A stretch of DNA of 64,000 nt from Nocardioides massiliensis (GTDB lineage: Bacteria; Actinomycetota; Actinomycetes; Propionibacteriales; Nocardioidaceae). The notes under the pieces were generated by a model. That model saw nothing but the letters and a program-made list of their open reading frames with translations. It did no database searches and was not told where the DNA came from. The stretch is from contig NZ_JAUSQM010000001.1 of NCBI RefSeq assembly GCF_030811215.1, positions 1,674,001-1,738,000 on the forward strand. The letters run 5' to 3'. The position numbers and the translations under genes were made by a program. How positions within the stretch are numbered: the first letter of the stretch is position 1; every line of letters begins with the position of its first letter. Below, piece by piece: positions 35,558-43,912 of this stretch.

Positions 35558-36807
35558 CAGACGTCAGCGCACACGACCAGGCGGACCTCGACGAGATCCT
35601 GTCGCCGTCCGCGGTCGCCGACCCGTACGGCTTCCTCGAGCGGCTGCGTGCGAGCGATCCCGTCCACTGGAATGCGCGTTACCGGTCCTGGGTGCTGACC
35701 CGGCACGCGGACGTCGGCGCGGCCATGTCAGACCTCCGTTTCTCCTCGGACCGCATCTCGCCCGTGATCCAGCGCGAGCGCCGCAAGGAGCGTCCCGACC
35801 TCGACCTGGTCGAGACCCTGGAGCTGCTCAACGGCTGGTTGGTGTTCCGGGACCCGCCGGAACACACGCGCTTCCGCCGGCTCGTGCACAAGGCCTTCTC
35901 GCCCCGGATCATCGCGGCGATGCGTGCAGAGGTCGAGCGGATCGCCGACGAGCTCCTGGACGAGGCCCGTGACCGTGCGGGTGCGGACGGGGCGATCGAC
36001 CTGGTCCAGGAGGTTGCCTTCCCGCTGCCGGCGATCGTGATCGCCAGCATGCTCGGGGTGCCGCCCGAGGACCGGGCGCTGTTCAAGAACTGGTCGGACG
36101 ACATCTCCGCTTTGGTGTTCGGGGCGATGGAGGACCCCGATCGCCACGACCGTGCCCAGTCCGGGATGGCTGAGCTCGTGCGCTACATCAGCCAGCTTCT
36201 CGAGCGCGTCAGCGTGGAACCGGGTGAGGACCTCGCGACGGCGCTGGTCCAAGCGCGCGACGGTGACGAGGCGCTCACCCAGGAAGAGCTCGTCGCGATC
36301 TGCGTGAACCTGCTGTTCGGGGGCCACGAGACGACGACGAACCTGATCGCCAACAGCGTGCTCGCTCTCGCGCGGCACCCCGCACAGGCAGACCTCCTCC
36401 GCGAGGAGCCAGCGCTGATCAACAAAGCCGTCGAGGAGCTCCTGCGTTACGACGGACCGGCCAAGGCGGTCGTCCGGCTCGCGGCGGAGGACGTAGAACT
36501 TGGGGGGCGCACGATCGCGGCGGGTGACCGGGTCTTCCTCATGCTCTCCGCGGCCAACCACGACCCGGAGGTCTTCGACGCTCCGCACGAGCTCGACTTC
36601 CGTCGGTCCAAGGGCGCGCACCTGGCCTTCGGCATCGGGGTGCACTACTGCCTCGGGGCTACGCTGGCTCGCCTGGAGGCGAGCATCGTGATCCCGAGGA
36701 TCTTGCAGCGCTTCCCCTCGCTGACGATCGCCGACCAGGAGCTCGAGTGGAACCCCGTGATCCTGACCCGCGGCCTGCGCAGGCTCCTGGTCAGGCTGGA
36801 CGGATGA
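35554..36807 (+). CDS. Cytochrome P450
   Basis: A 417-residue soluble bacterial class I P450. I-helix GGHETTTN carries the acid/threonine pair, the ExxR is EELLR, and the heme-binding loop is FGIGVHYCLGATLAR with ligand Cys366. N-terminal DPYGFLERLRASDPVHW is typical of bacterial CYPs. Electrons probably come from the island ferredoxins (41740 and 42147) and reductase (40526). It overlaps the thiolase and the next SDR gene by 4 nt each. The oxidised substrate is unknown. Confidence 0.95.
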   Translation: MTDVSAHDQADLDEILSPSAVADPYGFLERLRASDPVHWNARYRSWVLTRHADVGAAMSDLRFSSDRISPVIQRERRKERPDLDLVETLELLNGWLVFRDPPEHTRFRRLVHKAFSPRIIAAMRAEVERIADELLDEARDRAGADGAIDLVQEVAFPLPAIVIASMLGVPPEDRALFKNWSDDISALVFGAMEDPDRHDRAQSGMAELVRYISQLLERVSVEPGEDLATALVQARDGDEALTQEELVAICVNLLFGGHETTTNLIANSVLALARHPAQADLLREEPALINKAVEELLRYDGPAKAVVRLAAEDVELGGRTIAAGDRVFLMLSAANHDPEVFDAPHELDFRRSKGAHLAFGIGVHYCLGATLARLEASIVIPRILQRFPSLTIADQELEWNPVILTRGLRRLLVRLDG

Positions 36808-37598
36808 CGCACGACGCTGCGCTCGGGCCCGGGGAGTTGTTCAGCCTACGGGGCAAGGTCGCAGTGGTGACGGGGGCCTCGTCCGGGCTGGGCGTCCGCT
36901 TCGCCCACACGCTGGCCGCGGCGGGCGCGGACATCGTCCTCGCTGCGCGTCGCACCGAGCTGCTCGAGGATGTCGCTGCCGCGATCCGGGCGAGCGGGCG
37001 GCGTTGCATCGCGGTGCCCACGGACGTCTCCCGTCGGGAAGACTGTGACGGCGTCATCCGCGAGGCTGCCGCCCAGTTGGGTGACGTTCACGTACTCGTG
37101 AACAACGCCGGCATCAGTCGCACCGAGCCAGCGCACCACGAGGACCTCGCGGACTTCGCCTCGATCGTGGACGTCAACCTCACCGGGGCCTACGCCATGG
37201 CGCAGGCCTTCGCTCGCCAGTGCATCGCCTCCGGTCACGGGGGCAGCATCGTCAACATCGCGTCCATCCTCGGGATCGCCGCGAGCACCACCCCGCAGGC
37301 GGGCTACTCGGCGTCGAAGGCCGGGCTGCTCGGGCTCACGCGCGACCTTGCGGTGCAGTGGTCCGGCCGCAAGGGGATCAGGGTCAACGCCCTGGCGCCG
37401 GGGTTCTTCTCGTCAGAGATGACCCAACCGCTGCTGGCCGATCCGACGCGGCTGCAGGAACTGACCGCCCGGACCGCGTTGGGCCGGCTTGGCGAGGCGG
37501 ACGAGCTGGCAGGGGCGCTCCTGCTCCTCGCGAGCGACGCGGGGTCCTACATCACGGGCGTCACGCTGGCCGTCGACGGCGGGTGGACCCTCCACTGA
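36804..37598 (+). CDS. Short-chain dehydrogenase/reductase
   Basis: A 264-residue classical SDR: GASSGLG nucleotide loop, NNAGISR, Ser in NIASILGIAAS, YSASK catalytic pair and a C-terminal YITGVTLAVDGGWTLH. It is the last gene of the DUF35-thiolase-P450-SDR operon. It could oxidise the hydroxyl introduced by the P450; that order is inference from the gene order. Confidence 0.88.
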   Translation: MTHDAALGPGELFSLRGKVAVVTGASSGLGVRFAHTLAAAGADIVLAARRTELLEDVAAAIRASGRRCIAVPTDVSRREDCDGVIREAAAQLGDVHVLVNNAGISRTEPAHHEDLADFASIVDVNLTGAYAMAQAFARQCIASGHGGSIVNIASILGIAASTTPQAGYSASKAGLLGLTRDLAVQWSGRKGIRVNALAPGFFSSEMTQPLLADPTRLQELTARTALGRLGEADELAGALLLLASDAGSYITGVTLAVDGGWTLH

Positions 37599-37641
37599 CC
37601 CGTCGTAGGTCCGCAGGTGCCGTAGGCGACCTAGCGGTTGG

Positions 37642-37959
37642 TTATCGGCCCGCATGCACGATGTGGGCACGGACGAGCTGTTGTCCGTCGGCGTCGACGC
37701 GCGTCCATCCCGCCCCGTCGGCGTAGGCGAGCATCGCATCGAACTCCGCCCGCCACTCGGGGTCGTCGGCCCGGCCGCGATCGAGGATCACCCGCGCCGG
37801 AAGCCACGCATGCCCGGGCTGCGTGGTGTCGGCGCCCAGTGCGTTGAGTTGCCGTGCGACATCGGCGTCCTCGAGGTCGGCTGCGGCACGGACGTCGAGT
37901 TCGCGGAAGTTCTCCGCATCGCCCAGCGCGGCTCCGCTGCGGGTGAGGTCCAGGTGCAT
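37642..37959 (-). CDS. Hypothetical protein, 105 residues
   Basis: A small acidic protein with no family I recognise. It has no signal peptide, transmembrane segment or cysteines. Notable parts are NFRELDVRAAADLEDADVAR, HAWLPARVILDRG and a C-terminal TRVDADGQQLVRAHIVHAGR. ATG 37959 follows AAGGAGT; a GTG at 37965 overlaps that site and is less likely. The gene diverges from the flavin reductase across operator site 4, so it is probably part of the island's regulon. Confidence 0.7.
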   Translation of the reverse strand: MHLDLTRSGAALGDAENFRELDVRAAADLEDADVARQLNALGADTTQPGHAWLPARVILDRGRADDPEWRAEFDAMLAYADGAGWTRVDADGQQLVRAHIVHAGR

Positions 37960-37996
37960 CGGCACTCCTTCGTGATGTGACCCTTGACACGTCCAC

Positions 37997-38023
37997 GGTA
38001 TCCGACCCTATGGTCGGTTATCC
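37997..38023. promoter_or_regulatory. Inverted repeat operator, island site 4
   Basis: CCGACC-CTAT-GGTCGG (38002-38017) is a perfect 6-bp inverted repeat with further outer similarity: GGTATCCGACC on the left and GGTCGGTTATCC on the right. It lies between the divergent 105-residue orphan gene and the flavin reductase gene. Confidence 0.7.
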
Positions 38024-38055
38024 ACTAAGCGATCCACTTCCACCGGAAGTTCGAG

Positions 38056-38565
38056 GTGCATCACCCCATGATCGAGCTGTCTTCTCACGAGGTGTCGCCG
38101 AGTCACCTGCGCGCCGCCTTCGGATGCTTCCCGACCGGCGTCACCGCTGTGTGTGCCGAGGTTGACGGAGAGCCGATCGGCATGGCCGCCAGCTCCTTCA
38201 CCTCGGTGTCGCTGGACCCGCCATTGGTGTCGGTGTGCATCCAGAACAGCTCGCGGACGTGGCGCCAGCTCCGCTCGCTCCTGCGCATGGGGGTCAGCGT
38301 GCTGGCCAGCGACCAGCACCTGACTTGTCAGCGCCTCGCGCGGCCCGAGGGCGATCGGTTCGCCGGCGTGGGGTGGCAGTCCGACGCGCACGGCTCCGTG
38401 TTCATCGAGGGCGCTGCCGCCTGGCTGAACTGCGGGATCCACACCGTGGTCCCGGCGGGAGACCACGCCATCGCGCTGCTGCGGGTGCACGAGCTGTGGT
38501 TCGACAACCACGTGGAGCCGCTGGTCTTCCACGGCAGCCGGTTCCGGACCCTCGCCAGCGCCTGA
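38056..38565 (+). CDS. Flavin reductase family protein
   Basis: A 169-residue (or 165 from ATG 38068) flavin reductase domain protein of the HpaC/HsaB type: AAFGCFPTGVTAVCAEVDG, MAASSFTSVSLDPPLVSVCI and a conserved GDHAIALLRVHEL region. GTG 38056 has GGAAG about 6 nt upstream; ATG 38068 is the alternative. Such proteins supply reduced flavin to a separate monooxygenase. The LLM monooxygenase gene lies 54 nt downstream and is the likely partner. Confidence 0.85.
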   Translation: MHHPMIELSSHEVSPSHLRAAFGCFPTGVTAVCAEVDGEPIGMAASSFTSVSLDPPLVSVCIQNSSRTWRQLRSLLRMGVSVLASDQHLTCQRLARPEGDRFAGVGWQSDAHGSVFIEGAAAWLNCGIHTVVPAGDHAIALLRVHELWFDNHVEPLVFHGSRFRTLASA

Positions 38566-38619
38566 GCCCGTCACGACTGTCCCTCCTCATCCACGACACA
38601 CCGTACGAAAGGCGATGCC

Positions 38620-39729
38620 ATGAAGTTCGGAATCTTCACCATGCCGGAGCACCCACCGCGAGAGAACTGGACGCTCTCCTACGACCGGGACATCGCCGAG
38701 ATCGTCAAGGCGGAGTCGTTGGGGTTCGAGGAGTTCTGGATCGGCGAGCACCACACCGGCGGCTACGAGAACGTCCCGATGCCGGAGCTGATGATCGCCA
38801 AGGCATCGGCCGTGACGAGCCGCATCCGGCTGGGCACGGGCGTGGTCAACCTGCCCTACCAGGACCCCTTCCTGGTGGCGGAGCGGCTCGCCTTTCTCGA
38901 CCACCTCACCCATGGGCGCCTCATCTACGGCTTCGGCGGAGGTGGACTGCCGACCGACAAGGCGCTGTTCCAGATGGCACCGGAGGAGGCCACGCCGCGC
39001 ACGAACGAGTCCCTCGAGATCATCTGGCGACTGCTCACCGAGCCCGACCCGGTCACCCACGAAGGAGTGTTCTGGCACTACGAGGACCGGCAGCTGCAGG
39101 TTGGCCCCTACCAGACGACACCGCCCATGGCGGTGGCCGGCCTCACCGGCACCCACAACTTCGAACGGTGCGGCAACCGGGGGTGGATCCCGCTCAGCGT
39201 CTACTTCGCACCCCTGCACGTCGAGTCCAACCCCGCGGCCCCGGATCTCGTCGCGCACCGCGACGCCATCCTGAAGGGCGCGGCCAACGCGTCGCTGGAC
39301 GCCGGGGCTGCGGTGGGCAACTGGCGGGTCAGTCGGGAGGTCTACGTGTCGTCCGACCGCAACCAGGCCATGAACGAGATCCGTGAGGGCGTGCGTCGTT
39401 CGTACGACTACCTGCTCGGGCTCGGTCTCGGGGCGCTGATGAAGCGCGACCAGGAGATGCCGGACGCGGAGCTCACTTTCGACTGGATGGTCGAGAACAT
39501 TCCCTGGATCATCGGAAGCCCGGAGGACTGCGTGGAGCAGATCCACCACATCCGTGAGGAGGTCGGAGACTTCGGGGTGTTCCTCATCAACTCCCGCGAC
39601 TGGGTCACGACCGACTTGTGGAACCGGTCTCTCGAGCTGTTCGCCCGCTACGTGATGCCGCAGTTCCAAGATCGCCAGCACATGGCCCGCCGGGACCGAC
39701 TCGCACGTCAGGCCCTCGGCCTGGACTGA
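38620..39729 (+). CDS. LLM-class flavin-dependent monooxygenase
   Basis: A 369-residue luciferase-like protein beginning MKFGIFTMPEHPPRENW, with FEEFWIGEHHTGGYENVPMP, RIRLGTGVVNLPYQDP and the GSPEDCVEQIHHI segment. N-terminus and length resemble limonene monooxygenase LimB-type and related group C flavin monooxygenases. It probably works with the flavin reductase encoded just upstream as a two-component oxygenase. A strong hairpin follows at 39746. The substrate, including a terpenoid, is only a suggestion. Confidence 0.85.
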   Translation: MKFGIFTMPEHPPRENWTLSYDRDIAEIVKAESLGFEEFWIGEHHTGGYENVPMPELMIAKASAVTSRIRLGTGVVNLPYQDPFLVAERLAFLDHLTHGRLIYGFGGGGLPTDKALFQMAPEEATPRTNESLEIIWRLLTEPDPVTHEGVFWHYEDRQLQVGPYQTTPPMAVAGLTGTHNFERCGNRGWIPLSVYFAPLHVESNPAAPDLVAHRDAILKGAANASLDAGAAVGNWRVSREVYVSSDRNQAMNEIREGVRRSYDYLLGLGLGALMKRDQEMPDAELTFDWMVENIPWIIGSPEDCVEQIHHIREEVGDFGVFLINSRDWVTTDLWNRSLELFARYVMPQFQDRQHMARRDRLARQALGLD

Positions 39730-39745
39730 GGGCAGCCACGCGCAT

Positions 39746-39780
39746 GGCGGTCCCTTCTCCTTACGCGGGAAGGGACCGCC
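39746..39780 (+). terminator. Hairpin terminator after the LLM monooxygenase gene
   Basis: GGCGGTCCCTTC (39746-39757) and GAAGGGACCGCC (39769-39780) form a perfect 12-bp stem with an 11-nt loop, 16 nt after the stop codon. No T tract follows, as is common in high-GC actinobacteria. Confidence 0.75.
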
Positions 39781-39931
39781 CTGCAGTCCGTCGAGGACCA
39801 GCGGGGACGGCGCGACGCCAGTAGGCTGAACACGTCGGCGCGGCCCCTGTCCGCAGGTGTGCGTGACGGTGCCACAGCGACGAACCAAGGATCCTCCGAG
39901 GTTCTGTCAACGATCGAGCGGAGGGATCTCA

Positions 39932-40513
39932 GTGCCTCGTCCAAGTCGGTGGGACGACGTGGTGGCAGCCGCCGCCCGGGTGTTCAGCGAGAAGGGCTTC
40001 GGCGGCGCCTCGCTCGAGGATGTCGCCAACGAGGTCGGCATGCTCAAGGGCAGCCTCTACAACTACATCAAGAGCAAGGAAGACCTGCTCTTCGCCGTTG
40101 TGCGTCCCGACGCCGACGAGCTTCTCATGAAGGCAAGGAGGCTCAGCGGCACCGATCTGCCGGCCTCGGAGAAGCTGCGGCAGATCGCTCGCGTGCACGT
40201 CGAGATCATCGACCGCAAGCTCCCCTACGTCAGCGTCTACGTGCAGGAGATCGCGGGTCGCGGCATCTCTCAGGAATGGACCGACATGGACCGCGAGTAC
40301 ATGTCGTTGATCGAGAAGGCGTTCATGGAGGGCGTGGAGGCGGGCATCTTCGCCGACGACCTCGACGTGCGCGTCGCGACCCGCTGCTTCATCGGCTCCC
40401 TGAACTGGATGACGCGCTGGTACGAGCCGGGCGACCCAGTGCGTGCTCGCGCGGTCGCCGACCAGCTCGCGGACGTGTTCCTCGCCGGCGCGCTCGCCCG
40501 CAGCCGCAATTGA
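39932..40513 (+). CDS. TetR-family regulator of the catabolic island
   Basis: A 193-residue TetR protein: DVVAAAARVFSEKGFGGASL, EDVANEVGMLKGSLYNYIKSKEDLL (complete HTH), then a helical ligand domain. GTG 39932 has GGAGGG 6 nt upstream, better than the earlier GTG-class starts in frame. It is the only regulator inside the island 28050-45564, so it is the candidate for the shared operators. Its own promoter region has GAACC-N13-GGTTC at 39882-39904. The inducer would be expected to be a CoA thioester or the free acid. Confidence 0.85.
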   Translation: MPRPSRWDDVVAAAARVFSEKGFGGASLEDVANEVGMLKGSLYNYIKSKEDLLFAVVRPDADELLMKARRLSGTDLPASEKLRQIARVHVEIIDRKLPYVSVYVQEIAGRGISQEWTDMDREYMSLIEKAFMEGVEAGIFADDLDVRVATRCFIGSLNWMTRWYEPGDPVRARAVADQLADVFLAGALARSRN

Positions 40514-40525
40514 AGACCTGCTCGG

Positions 40526-41743
40526 TCAGATCAACGTCTTGAGACGCACCTCGGGGTCCGCGGCGAGGTGGGCCGGCGGACTCACCCCGAGCGCCAGAGC
40601 ACGCCGTACAGCGACGAAGTCGGCGGCGGCGTTGATGCACTCGGCGCCCACCAGCCGGCCGTCACGGTAGGCCAGGATGCTGAAGGACCCGGACTCGAGG
40701 GACCCGCGCACGACGAGGTCGTCGTACGCCGGAGCTGCGCCCGCCATCTGCAGCTTCACGTCGTACTGGTCGGACCAGAACCACGGCACTGCGTCGTAGG
40801 TGCGTTCGCCACCGAGGAGGGTGCTGGCGGCGACCGCCGACTGGTCGGTGGCGTTCTGCACCGACTCCAGGCGTGTGGTCGTCCCGGGGGCCACCGGGTG
40901 GGGGAGAACCGTCACGTCACCGGTCGCGACGACCGCGGGATCGCTGGTACGGGCCCGGTCGTCAACCACGATGCCTCGTGCCACGCGGAGACCCATCTGC
41001 TCCGCGAGCTCGGTGCGGGGTTCGACCCCGATGCCCACGAGCACGAGATCCGTGGGCAGCCGGGTGCCGTCATCGAGCACCACTGCCTCCACCGCCCCGG
41101 CTCCCTCGATGCTCGTCACGCTCGCCTCGCACCGGACATGGACGCCCCGCTCACGGTGGAGGCGCGCGAACCACTCCGACAGAGCCGGAGTCACGGCGCG
41201 GGCGAGCAGCCGGTCGCAGGCCTCTACGACCGTCACCTCGATGCCGCGCTGCGCGAGTCCCGCGGCCGCCTCCAACCCGATGAATCCACCACCGACGACC
41301 ACGGCGCGTCGGGCGTCGGTGAGGCGCGCACGCAGCTCGATCGCATCATCGAGAGCACGCACGTAGACCACGCCGGGGAGATCCGCGCCGGGCACCTGGA
41401 GGCGGCGCACCCGGGCTCCGGTGGCCAGCGCGAGGCGGTCGAACCCGATGCGCGCCCCGGTGTGGGTGGTCGCGACGCCGGCGGAAAGATCCACCTCGGT
41501 GACCCGCTCGCCGAGCCGCAGCCCGATGTCCTTGGTGTGGTAGAACGCGCGGGGGCGCAGGGACAGGCCGTCGGTGGAACCGTCACCGGCCAGGAACGCC
41601 TTCGAGAGCGGGGGGCGGTGGTAGGGCAGGTGCGGCTCTGCTCCGATCAGGGTGATCGTCCCGTCGTGTCCCCCGTCGCGAACCGCGGCCGCCACCTGGA
41701 CGCCGGCGTGACTGGCGCCGATGACGAGGACCCGGTCGCTCAC
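40526..41743 (-). CDS. FAD-dependent ferredoxin reductase
   Basis: A 405-residue reductase of the putidaredoxin reductase family. The FAD motif VLVIGASHAGVQVAAAVR lies at the N-terminus, the NAD motif VVVGGGFIGLEAAAGLAQRG in the middle and the FAD-closing VVATGDVTVLP later; PYHRPPLSKAFL is diagnostic for the family. It passes electrons from NAD(P)H to ferredoxin. GTG 41743 overlaps the upstream [2Fe-2S] ferredoxin stop, so both form one operon behind operator site 5. Confidence 0.92.
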   Translation of the reverse strand: MSDRVLVIGASHAGVQVAAAVRDGGHDGTITLIGAEPHLPYHRPPLSKAFLAGDGSTDGLSLRPRAFYHTKDIGLRLGERVTEVDLSAGVATTHTGARIGFDRLALATGARVRRLQVPGADLPGVVYVRALDDAIELRARLTDARRAVVVGGGFIGLEAAAGLAQRGIEVTVVEACDRLLARAVTPALSEWFARLHRERGVHVRCEASVTSIEGAGAVEAVVLDDGTRLPTDLVLVGIGVEPRTELAEQMGLRVARGIVVDDRARTSDPAVVATGDVTVLPHPVAPGTTTRLESVQNATDQSAVAASTLLGGERTYDAVPWFWSDQYDVKLQMAGAAPAYDDLVVRGSLESGSFSILAYRDGRLVGAECINAAADFVAVRRALALGVSPPAHLAADPEVRLKTLI

Positions 41744-42063
41744 AGCTGCTCCGGTGCGACCTCGACGATCAATCCGTCGAGGTCCGCGCTCGCTCGGATC
41801 TGGCACGACAGTCGGCTCTCCGGGAGGCGAGGAGCCATCGCCCCGTCGAGCATGTCGTCCTCCATGTCGGAGGCGGGTCCCACCACCTCGGTCCACGGAG
41901 CCTGGACGTAGACGTGACAGCTCGCGCACGCGAGGGAGCCACCGCACTGGCCGACGACACCGGGGACGCCCTGGCGGACGGCCACCTCCATCAGCGAGTC
42001 CCCGTCGGATGCGTCGACAGTGTGCTTCGTCCCGTGCGGGTCGATGTAGACGATGGTCGACAC
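41740..42063 (-). CDS. [2Fe-2S] ferredoxin, adrenodoxin/putidaredoxin type
   Basis: A 107-residue ferredoxin: Cys ligands in GQCGGSLACASCHVYV (C-x5-C-x2-C) and SRLSCQI, the adrenodoxin spacing. Such proteins reduce bacterial P450s. GTG 42063 has AGGAGG about 6 nt upstream. It precedes the ferredoxin reductase gene with a 4-nt overlap. With the P450 at 35554 these would make a complete class I system. Confidence 0.93.
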   Translation of the reverse strand: MSTIVYIDPHGTKHTVDASDGDSLMEVAVRQGVPGVVGQCGGSLACASCHVYVQAPWTEVVGPASDMEDDMLDGAMAPRLPESRLSCQIRASADLDGLIVEVAPEQL

Positions 42064-42100
42064 GATGCCTCCTGGTTCGATTGCGTGCGTGCAGCGCTTC

Positions 42101-42128
42101 ACGTTACCAAACGAAAGGTAGGAAACGT
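42101..42128. promoter_or_regulatory. Inverted repeat operator, island site 5
   Basis: ACGTTACC-N8-GGTA...AACGT: TACC (42105-42108) pairs with GGTA (42117-42120), and ACGTT (42101-42105) pairs with AACGT (42124-42128). The minus-strand half CGTTTGGTAACG matches the island half-site. It lies 38 nt before the [2Fe-2S] ferredoxin gene. Confidence 0.55.
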
Positions 42129-42146
42129 AAGTCGAATTTCTGCAGC

Positions 42147-42356
42147 TCAGGAGGCGACGGTGCTGCGAAGCGCCTCGACCGGGCAGCTGAGGAGTGCGTC
42201 GTCGAGCTCATCGGTGAGGGTCAGGGGCTCGCCGGCGGTGACCACGGCCTTGCCGTCGATCAGCTGGAAGTGAAGGGGATCGATCATGGCGCACGTGCCC
42301 GACCCGACGCAGGCGTCGGTGTCGACCTCCACGTGAACGCTGGCAGAGTCGGTCAT
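42147..42356 (-). CDS. [3Fe-4S]-type ferredoxin
   Basis: A 69-residue ferredoxin: DACVGSGTCAMIDP followed by LLSCPVEAL. Three cysteines with the middle position of the usual four replaced (C-V-G-S-G-T-C) indicate a single [3Fe-4S] cluster, the type that often serves P450s in actinobacteria. AGGAGG lies upstream of ATG 42356. It lies 83 nt upstream of the [2Fe-2S] ferredoxin gene on the same strand and diverges from the ligase at 42527. Confidence 0.9.
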   Translation of the reverse strand: MTDSASVHVEVDTDACVGSGTCAMIDPLHFQLIDGKAVVTAGEPLTLTDELDDALLSCPVEALRSTVAS

Positions 42357-42438
42357 GGGTGCCTCCTGGTGGGACTCGGGACGGGGAGCGAGGGCGCGGC
42401 TCGAGCCGCTTGTGTTGCCGCTCACGTTGCTGCAGAGT

Positions 42439-42462
42439 GTAGCCAGCCGCTTGGTCGGCTAC
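42439..42462. promoter_or_regulatory. Inverted repeat operator, island site 6
   Basis: GTAGCC-N12-GGCTAC is a perfect 6-bp inverted repeat between the divergent [3Fe-4S] ferredoxin and acyl-CoA ligase genes. Read outward, the halves are GGCTGGCTAC and GGTCGGCTAC, close to site 3 (GTTTGGCTAC) and site 4 (GGTCGGTTATC). Confidence 0.6.
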
Positions 42463-42526
42463 GGCACGAGAATGCGCGGTCTGCGCCGGTTGGCGTCGCT
42501 CCGCCCGTCACGAAGAAGGCGCTCAC

Positions 42527-43912
42527 ATGACGACGAAGAACACTCCCCGGTCCACCGCCACCGACGAGCGCGGGTTTCCCCGGTTCTGGGACGAGGCACG
42601 CGAGACGATGCCCCGGGCGCAGCGCGACGACGTCATCCTGGCGCGCCTGCAACATCAGCTGCACCGCGTCTATCGCGATCTGCCGTTCTACCGACGGCAC
42701 TACGACGCGCACGGCTTCCACCCCGACGACGTGAAGTCCCTCGAGGACTTCACTCGCAAGGTCCCGGTCATCACGAAGAAGATGCTGGTCGCCGACCAGC
42801 AGGAGCACCCGCCGTTCGGCAGCTACACCGCCGCCACCGACATGACGGAGATTGCGCGCATCCACGGGTCGTCCGGGACCTCCGGGGTGCCCACGCTGTA
42901 TGCCGTGAACAAGACGGACTGGGACCGCGCCGCTGACGTGCATGCGATGGCACAGTGGTGCGGCGGTGTCAGGCCCAGCGACCTCGTGCAGGTCGGCTTC
43001 CCGTTCGGACTGTTCTTCGGGGGCTGGGGGGTCGTGCAGGGCGTCGAGCGAATCGGCGCAGCGCTCTTCCCTCTCGGCGTCGCGGAGTCCGAGAAGCACC
43101 TCGAGTTCATCGAGCGGCTGAAGCCGCGGGTCTTCAGCGGCACACCGTCGTACTGCATGCACCTCATCTCTGTTGCTCAGGAGCTGGGGATCGATCTCAA
43201 GGAATCGTCGGTGAAGACACTGCTGGTGGGTGGCGAGCCCGGAGGGAGCCTGCCGGGCACGCGGCAGATCCTGGAGGAGGCGTGGGGGGCAACCCTTATC
43301 GATGCCGGGTCGACCTCGGAGATGTACCCGTTCCAGACCAACGTCGGTTGCGAGGCACGCAGCGGGACCCACATCATCTCCGACGAGGTCTACCCTGAGA
43401 TCGTCTCCACGGACGAGCTCAACCAGCCCGTGCCCGACGGAGAGCGCGGCGCCATCGTCTACACCCATCTGTGGCGCGAGTCGCAGCCCATGATTCGCTT
43501 CGCGTCCGGCGACGAGTCCTACCTGACGCACGAACCGTGCGGGTGCGGACGCACCTACCCGCAGCTGCCCGAAGGTGTGCTGGGCCGGTTGGACGACATG
43601 CTCGTGATCCGCGGCGCCAACATCTTTCCCAGCGCGATCGAGACCGGGCTGCGCAGCGTCGGTGGCTTCGGTCCGGAGTTCGAGATCCGGGTCACCAAGC
43701 GGGGAGCGCTCGACGAGATCGTCGTCCGCGCGGAGCGAGACGCCTCGACGACCGGTGGTGAGGACGCTGCCCGCGCGTTGCAGGAGCAGGGCGAGGCCAT
43801 GCTGAAGAGGGTCACGGGCATCCGGGTGCCGGTCGAGGTGCTGGACCCGGGTTCGCTGCCGGCCACGGTGTTCAAGGCGCGGCGCGTGATCGACGAGCGG
43901 CCCCGTCCATGA
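42527..43912 (+). CDS. Phenylacetate-CoA ligase-like AMP-forming ligase
   Basis: A 461-residue PaaK-family adenylate-forming ligase. P-loop HGSSGTSGVPT, then FPFGLFFGGWG, the A5-like STSEMYPFQ, and GRLDDMLVIRGANIFPSAIE near the C-terminus, all typical for aryl-CoA ligases of the PaaK branch. It would activate a carboxylic acid to its CoA thioester. It overlaps the next ligase gene by 4 nt, and it lies behind operator site 6. Whether the acid is aromatic is not known. Confidence 0.9.
   Translation: MTTKNTPRSTATDERGFPRFWDEARETMPRAQRDDVILARLQHQLHRVYRDLPFYRRHYDAHGFHPDDVKSLEDFTRKVPVITKKMLVADQQEHPPFGSYTAATDMTEIARIHGSSGTSGVPTLYAVNKTDWDRAADVHAMAQWCGGVRPSDLVQVGFPFGLFFGGWGVVQGVERIGAALFPLGVAESEKHLEFIERLKPRVFSGTPSYCMHLISVAQELGIDLKESSVKTLLVGGEPGGSLPGTRQILEEAWGATLIDAGSTSEMYPFQTNVGCEARSGTHIISDEVYPEIVSTDELNQPVPDGERGAIVYTHLWRESQPMIRFASGDESYLTHEPCGCGRTYPQLPEGVLGRLDDMLVIRGANIFPSAIETGLRSVGGFGPEFEIRVTKRGALDEIVVRAERDASTTGGEDAARALQEQGEAMLKRVTGIRVPVEVLDPGSLPATVFKARRVIDERPRP

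Noticed and set aside
37639-37647. GGTTATCGG near the end of the SDR gene, similar to the island half-site
   Set aside because: It is a single half-site without a partner, lies between convergent genes and cannot serve a promoter.
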